A stretch of 7,987 nucleotides of DNA from Candidatus Woesearchaeota archaeon (GTDB lineage Archaea; Nanobdellota; Nanobdellia; Woesearchaeales; SKIA01), in the NCBI GenBank assembly GCA_007128245.1, contig SKXU01000013.1, positions 1-7,987 on the forward strand, written 5' to 3'. The notes beneath the pieces were generated by a model, which had not been told where the DNA came from, ran no database searches, and saw nothing but the letters and a program-made list of their open reading frames with translations. This document shows positions 5,521-7,987 of this stretch, one piece after another. The position numbers and the translations under genes were made by a program. Each line of letters opens with the position of its first letter. Position 1 is the stretch's first letter.

Positions 5521-6571
5521 TATTCTGCAAAACACATGAGCGCAACGTGTTATCATCAATACGTGCCACTCGCTCTTGAAACGACAACAATTCTGCCACC
5601 ACATAATCTGCAAGCAGCTTCTTTACTTCTCCCGAAAGAATCTCTCCGCTGCGGTACTGCGCAAACAATCCATCAGCATCTTCTGTGGAGAGATAAAACG
5701 CTTTGAGATACTGACACGCAACATCAACATCAGGATCGCCCCCTTTTTCTCGGTGCTCCTCAACAGTTACTTGACCACCAGAAAACGACGACATAATTTT
5801 TTTACGAATCACTTTTTCTGAGTCAGACAAGAAAATAGCATTATTCTTTGATTTCGACATCTTCTGACCGTCAGTACCAGGTAAGAACGATGCATGCAGC
5901 ACTGCAGGTTTTGCAAGGCCGGCCCTTGGAGCGACGTCTCGCGCAACACGTAGGTGTGCGTCTTCATCAGGACCAATAGGCACGAGTACGTGCTGCACGT
6001 TGTGTGCGTGCTGCGGAAACAATACGTGAGCAGACTGCACTGCAGGATAAAATTGCAAGCCAATATTGTCTTCCCCAGAGTAGCCGTACGTTGCTTTGAC
6101 GACTGACTGCGTAATCTTTTTTGAGAGCAAAAACGCGAGGTTGTAAATGTTCGTGTAGATCTGATCAATAATAAACACTGTTTTATCAGGATGAAATCCG
6201 TACGCAAGAAGCTCTCGCGCAAGACGCAACGAGTTCTTTAAGGCTTCTTCTTGCGAATCCACTTTCCCCGAGACATAACTTTCATCATCACTGATAGGAA
6301 TATAAATTTCTGCGTCAAAAGAGTCTTGAAAAAAGCGCACCGTATCAAACACTGCTTTGTGACCAAGATGCAGGGTTCCTGAAGCATTCACTCCTGTGAC
6401 GATAGCGACTCGCTTGCCTTGTTGTGCTGCTTTGTAGAATGCGTCAAAGTCTCTGTGTGAGTAGAGCAACCCGTTATGAAACGACGGGTGCGCAGGAAGC
6501 GTTTTGAGCGATGAGAGTGGCTGTGCACCAAATTGTTCAACGAGTTTCTTGTTGTCAGGAGTAGGATGCAT
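5504..6571 (-). CDS. trpS: Tryptophanyl-tRNA synthetase, archaeal type
   Basis: A 355-aa class I aminoacyl-tRNA synthetase that charges tRNA-Trp with tryptophan using ATP. The HIGH signature is HLGH (68-71) within SGTLHLGHK, and the KMSKS loop is at 237-241 after FLPGTDGQ. Archaeal/eukaryotic TrpRS features follow in order: SHRDFDAF near residue 40, YIPISDDE (90-97), VPIGPDEDAHLRVARD (197-212), and a VEEHREKGGDPDVDVACQYL stretch in the C-terminal helical domain. These separate it from TyrRS. Starts are possible at a GTG (6619), an ATG (6604) and an ATG (6571). The last is preferred because a TTTTTATG box is centred about 26 bp before it and would lie inside the longer versions. The gene follows an unrecognised 143-aa gene after 35 bp. 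Its last 17 bp overlap the convergent CobW-type gene. Confidence 0.95.
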   Translation of the reverse strand: MHPTPDNKKLVEQFGAQPLSSLKTLPAHPSFHNGLLYSHRDFDAFYKAAQQGKRVAIVTGVNASGTLHLGHKAVFDTVRFFQDSFDAEIYIPISDDESYVSGKVDSQEEALKNSLRLARELLAYGFHPDKTVFIIDQIYTNIYNLAFLLSKKITQSVVKATYGYSGEDNIGLQFYPAVQSAHVLFPQHAHNVQHVLVPIGPDEDAHLRVARDVAPRAGLAKPAVLHASFLPGTDGQKMSKSKNNAIFLSDSEKVIRKKIMSSFSGGQVTVEEHREKGGDPDVDVACQYLKAFYLSTEDADGLFAQYRSGEILSGEVKKLLADYVVAELLSFQERVARIDDNTLRSCVLQNTNQGS

Positions 6572-6593
6572 ACTAGAGATGAGACAGTCCCCA

Positions 6594-6601
6594 CATAAAA
6601 A
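6594..6601 (-). promoter_or_regulatory. TATA-like box of trpS
   Basis: The minus strand reads TTTTTATGTGGGG in the 35-bp gap between the 143-aa gene and trpS. It is centred about 26 bp before the ATG at 6569-6571, and no Shine-Dalgarno sequence lies between. The ten bases TTTTTATGTG also occur at the same place before the 2611-4155 gene. Confidence 0.65.
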
Positions 6602-6606
6602 CATTG

Positions 6607-7038
6607 TTACTGTAAGCACAGCATCTGCGCCGTTATGCGGTAAACTGCAGGGCGCACAATATCCTCAACAGTTGTGTCTGCCCAGACGCTGGGGCGAGTT
6701 GAGAGATCACCAGTCCTGAGAATGTCTGCGGCCGGAAATAACATGTTCACTGTTGCAAACGGACTTACGTCACGTACATACGTACCCTGCGTAGGTCGCT
6801 TCTGAAATAACCGTATATGATAGATGATGTCTTCATCTCGAAAGGGCTTGCCAGAAAAGTCTCCCTCATGAGCCCCAGCCAGTCCACGCACAAGTTCTAA
6901 TGACGACCTAATAGCCTCACAACTTCCTCCCTCTTGCAAAAAGAGGTTGCGATACACCACATACAGCGAAGTTGGATCTTGCTTGGAATCAATATACGTC
7001 CCGTCAATGCGTGCACCGAGCACCCTATTTGAGGCCAT
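6607..7038 (-). CDS. Conserved-looking hypothetical protein, 143 aa
   Basis: Not recognised. The chosen ATG (7036-7038) gives a soluble-looking mixed protein with no signal peptide or membrane segment: MASNRVLGARIDGTYI at the start, a central EGDFSGKPFRDEDIIYHIR stretch, and a C-terminal part ending in ITAQMLCLQ. Upstream extension of the frame would add a Phe/Lys/Tyr-rich segment of different character that crosses the promoter region and enters the opposite-strand coiled-coil gene. A TTATTATAA box centred 27 bp before the chosen ATG supports the shorter form. It lies directly upstream of trpS with its own promoter, and trpS also has its own, so a functional link is not implied. Codon pattern and tidy spacing argue that it is a real gene. 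Confidence 0.75.
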   Translation of the reverse strand: MASNRVLGARIDGTYIDSKQDPTSLYVVYRNLFLQEGGSCEAIRSSLELVRGLAGAHEGDFSGKPFRDEDIIYHIRLFQKRPTQGTYVRDVSPFATVNMLFPAADILRTGDLSTRPSVWADTTVEDIVRPAVYRITAQMLCLQ

Positions 7039-7060
7039 ACAACGGGAAAAACGTCTTTTC

Positions 7061-7069
7061 TTATAATAA
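7061..7069 (-). promoter_or_regulatory. TATA box of the 6607-7038 gene
   Basis: The minus strand reads GTTATTATAAGAAAAG. The box centre is 27 bp before the ATG at 7036-7038, with no Shine-Dalgarno sequence following. Its upstream (BRE) side faces the plus-strand box at 7081-7088, only about 20 bp away centre to centre. Confidence 0.65.
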
Positions 7070-7080
7070 CTGGCGTAAGA

Positions 7081-7088
7081 TTTAAAGT
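7081..7088 (+). promoter_or_regulatory. TATA-like box of the coiled-coil gene
   Basis: The plus strand reads AAGATTTAAAGTACCC. Measured from TTTAAAGT, the centre is about 26 bp before the ATG at 7111 but only about 20 bp before the ATG at 7105, which favours the second ATG as a leaderless start. Confidence 0.6.
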
Positions 7089-7110
7089 ACCCAAGTACTC
7101 TTGCATGACC

Positions 7111-7608
7111 ATGCGCTTTGAAACAGACCTTGGACGCGTGCGAGAAGCACCGATACACCTCAAAAAACTCGAGGAAGCACTTGATGAAGTAAAAAAACAG
7201 CTCAAACACCTCGAGGAAGCACGCAAAGAACTTGATGCGTCAGCACCCATCCCATTTGAGGAATACATCAGAATGGAACAACACGTGCATGTCGTCACGC
7301 AAGAAAACAAGGAGCGCTATCAAAAGCAATACGAAGGATATCTGTCCATGATGCAACGCCGAGAAGAAGCTGCTATGACGCGCATGGGGCAGGTGCGTGA
7401 GCGCTTGCGAGAAGCGATTAATCGCGCAAGCACGATTGGCTCAGAACAAGAGATGAATATGCAAAACATCACTCGCAGCCTCTCAAAACTCGTTGAAGTA
7501 CTGCGCAGAGCACACCGAGGACTGGATTACCCGCCAAGACAGCTCACACTTGAGCACCTAGGTAACGTTGAGCACGAATTCGACCGACACGACTGGATGA
7601 AAGAGTAA
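7111..7608 (+). CDS. Coiled-coil protein of unknown function, 165 aa
   Basis: Highly charged and helical throughout. Residues about 12-43 show heptad-like spacing of leucines and valines (LKKLEEALDEVKKQLKHLEE). A second long helical stretch runs from about residue 48 to 137 and is rich in Glu, Gln, Arg and Met (QRREEAAMTRMGQVRERLRE). A break at DASAPIPFEEY separates the two, and the C-terminus (DYPPRQLTLEHLGNVEHEF) looks non-coiled. There is no signal peptide, membrane segment or catalytic motif. Two ATGs lie 6 bp apart (7105 and 7111); the second fits the TATA spacing, the first would add Met-Thr. It could be structural or a partner-binding protein; no function can be assigned. Confidence 0.8.
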   Translation: MRFETDLGRVREAPIHLKKLEEALDEVKKQLKHLEEARKELDASAPIPFEEYIRMEQHVHVVTQENKERYQKQYEGYLSMMQRREEAAMTRMGQVRERLREAINRASTIGSEQEMNMQNITRSLSKLVEVLRRAHRGLDYPPRQLTLEHLGNVEHEFDRHDWMKE

Positions 7609-7627
7609 TCATTCTAAAGTAGCAACA

Positions 7628-7635
7628 TTTATGTA
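7628..7635 (+). promoter_or_regulatory. TATA-like box of the 7658 gene
   Basis: The plus strand reads ACATTTATGTATTTC in the 49-bp gap after the coiled-coil gene. TTTATGTA is centred about 26 bp before the ATG at 7658, the same spacing as for the other genes of the window. Confidence 0.6.
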
Positions 7636-7657
7636 TTTCAACGTAGTACATACAGCC

Positions 7658-7987
7658 ATGAAGTTCCACGCAACCAATCCAGAGCAAGCACGCCAAGCCA
7701 TAGAAAAAATTAAACGACTTGGAAGATGGGCACGAGCACAAGCACTGGACGCCACAAGCACCAACCCAACAGCAGAAGAAGCGTTCAACACCGCATACCA
7801 CGCACAACTAGAATATACTGGTGAGCGCCTGCACGTAAAAGTACCCCGCATACCAGGACACCTCGTGATGAACACCGTGCGGCCACTCGTAGAACGACTG
7901 AGCGGAAGACGCGTCACCAAACGATCAACCGCGCAAGAAACGCTTGAGCACGAAGAAGCAATGTACGAACAACTCCAAAGCGCAGGC
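7658..7987 (+). CDS. Unrecognised protein, N-terminal 110 residues (cut by the window edge)
   Basis: An open frame from the ATG at 7658 to the last base, with no stop. The visible part is hydrophilic and mostly helical, starting MKFHATNPEQARQAIEKIKR, with an HVKVPRIPGHLVM segment at about residues 59-71 and a basic patch (ERLSGRRVTKRS) further on. It lacks a signal peptide or membrane segment. I cannot place it in a family. Support comes from the TATA box at the standard distance, coherent codon usage like its plus-strand neighbours (many C-ending codons), and frames on the opposite strand that read as unnatural Cys/Ser-rich sequence. Confidence 0.75.
   Translation, partial: MKFHATNPEQARQAIEKIKRLGRWARAQALDATSTNPTAEEAFNTAYHAQLEYTGERLHVKVPRIPGHLVMNTVRPLVERLSGRRVTKRSTAQETLEHEEAMYEQLQSAG

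Noticed and set aside
6572..6619. Longer TrpRS starting at the GTG (6619) or ATG (6604)
   Set aside because: The TATA-like box at 6594-6601 would lie inside the coding sequence, and the added residues (FLCGDCLISS) are not a typical TrpRS N-terminus.
7039..7209. Extension of the 143-aa protein to 200 aa
   Set aside because: The added Phe/Lys/Tyr/Cys-rich segment is antisense to the coiled-coil gene and spans both TATA boxes; it reads as a shadow frame.

Overview
The window is archaeal. It carries the archaeal RNA polymerase genes rpo5 (rpoH) and rpo2N (rpoB''), an archaeal-type tryptophanyl-tRNA synthetase, a tRNA-Lys interrupted in its D-loop by a small bulge-helix-bulge intron, and TATA boxes centred about 26 bp before most start codons. 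Compact layout, very short gaps and many unrecognised small proteins would fit a small-genome (DPANN-like) archaeon, but the lineage is an inference.

Layout. Positions 1-1148 (minus strand) form a tRNA-Asp - tRNA-Lys - rpo5 - rpo2N transcription unit; rpo2N runs off the left edge. Positions 1149-1336 hold its promoter region and the 3' end of the next gene. Positions 1337-4155 (minus strand) are two tandem genes for exported multidomain proteins. Each combines a signal peptide, a dockerin type I-like EF-hand pair, an Ig- or FN3-like fold and a C-terminal concanavalin-like (polysaccharide-lyase-14-like) domain. Positions 4156-4234 are a divergent promoter region. Positions 4235-5520 (plus strand) are a translationally coupled pair: a small membrane protein with a H-x2-H-C-x2-C motif, and a COG0523/CobW-type GTPase metallochaperone. 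That pair converges on, and overlaps by 17 bp, trpS (5504-6571, minus strand). Upstream of trpS is an unrecognised 143-aa gene (6607-7038, minus strand). After a second divergent promoter region come a coiled-coil protein (7111-7608, plus strand) and an unrecognised gene cut by the right edge (7658-7987, plus strand).

Transcription and translation signals are unusually readable. Seven protein genes have a TATA-like box centred 26-27 bp upstream of an ATG and no Shine-Dalgarno sequence, implying leaderless mRNAs. The operon-internal gene rpo2N instead has a strong GGAGGG. This -26 spacing was used to choose starts for several genes, and it shortens some of the longest possible reading frames.

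The points most worth following are the D-loop intron in tRNA-Lys, the histone-H1-like lysine tail on Rpo5, the paired dockerin-bearing exported proteins, and the candidate metal module at 4235-5520. I saw no insertion sequence, CRISPR array or rRNA.
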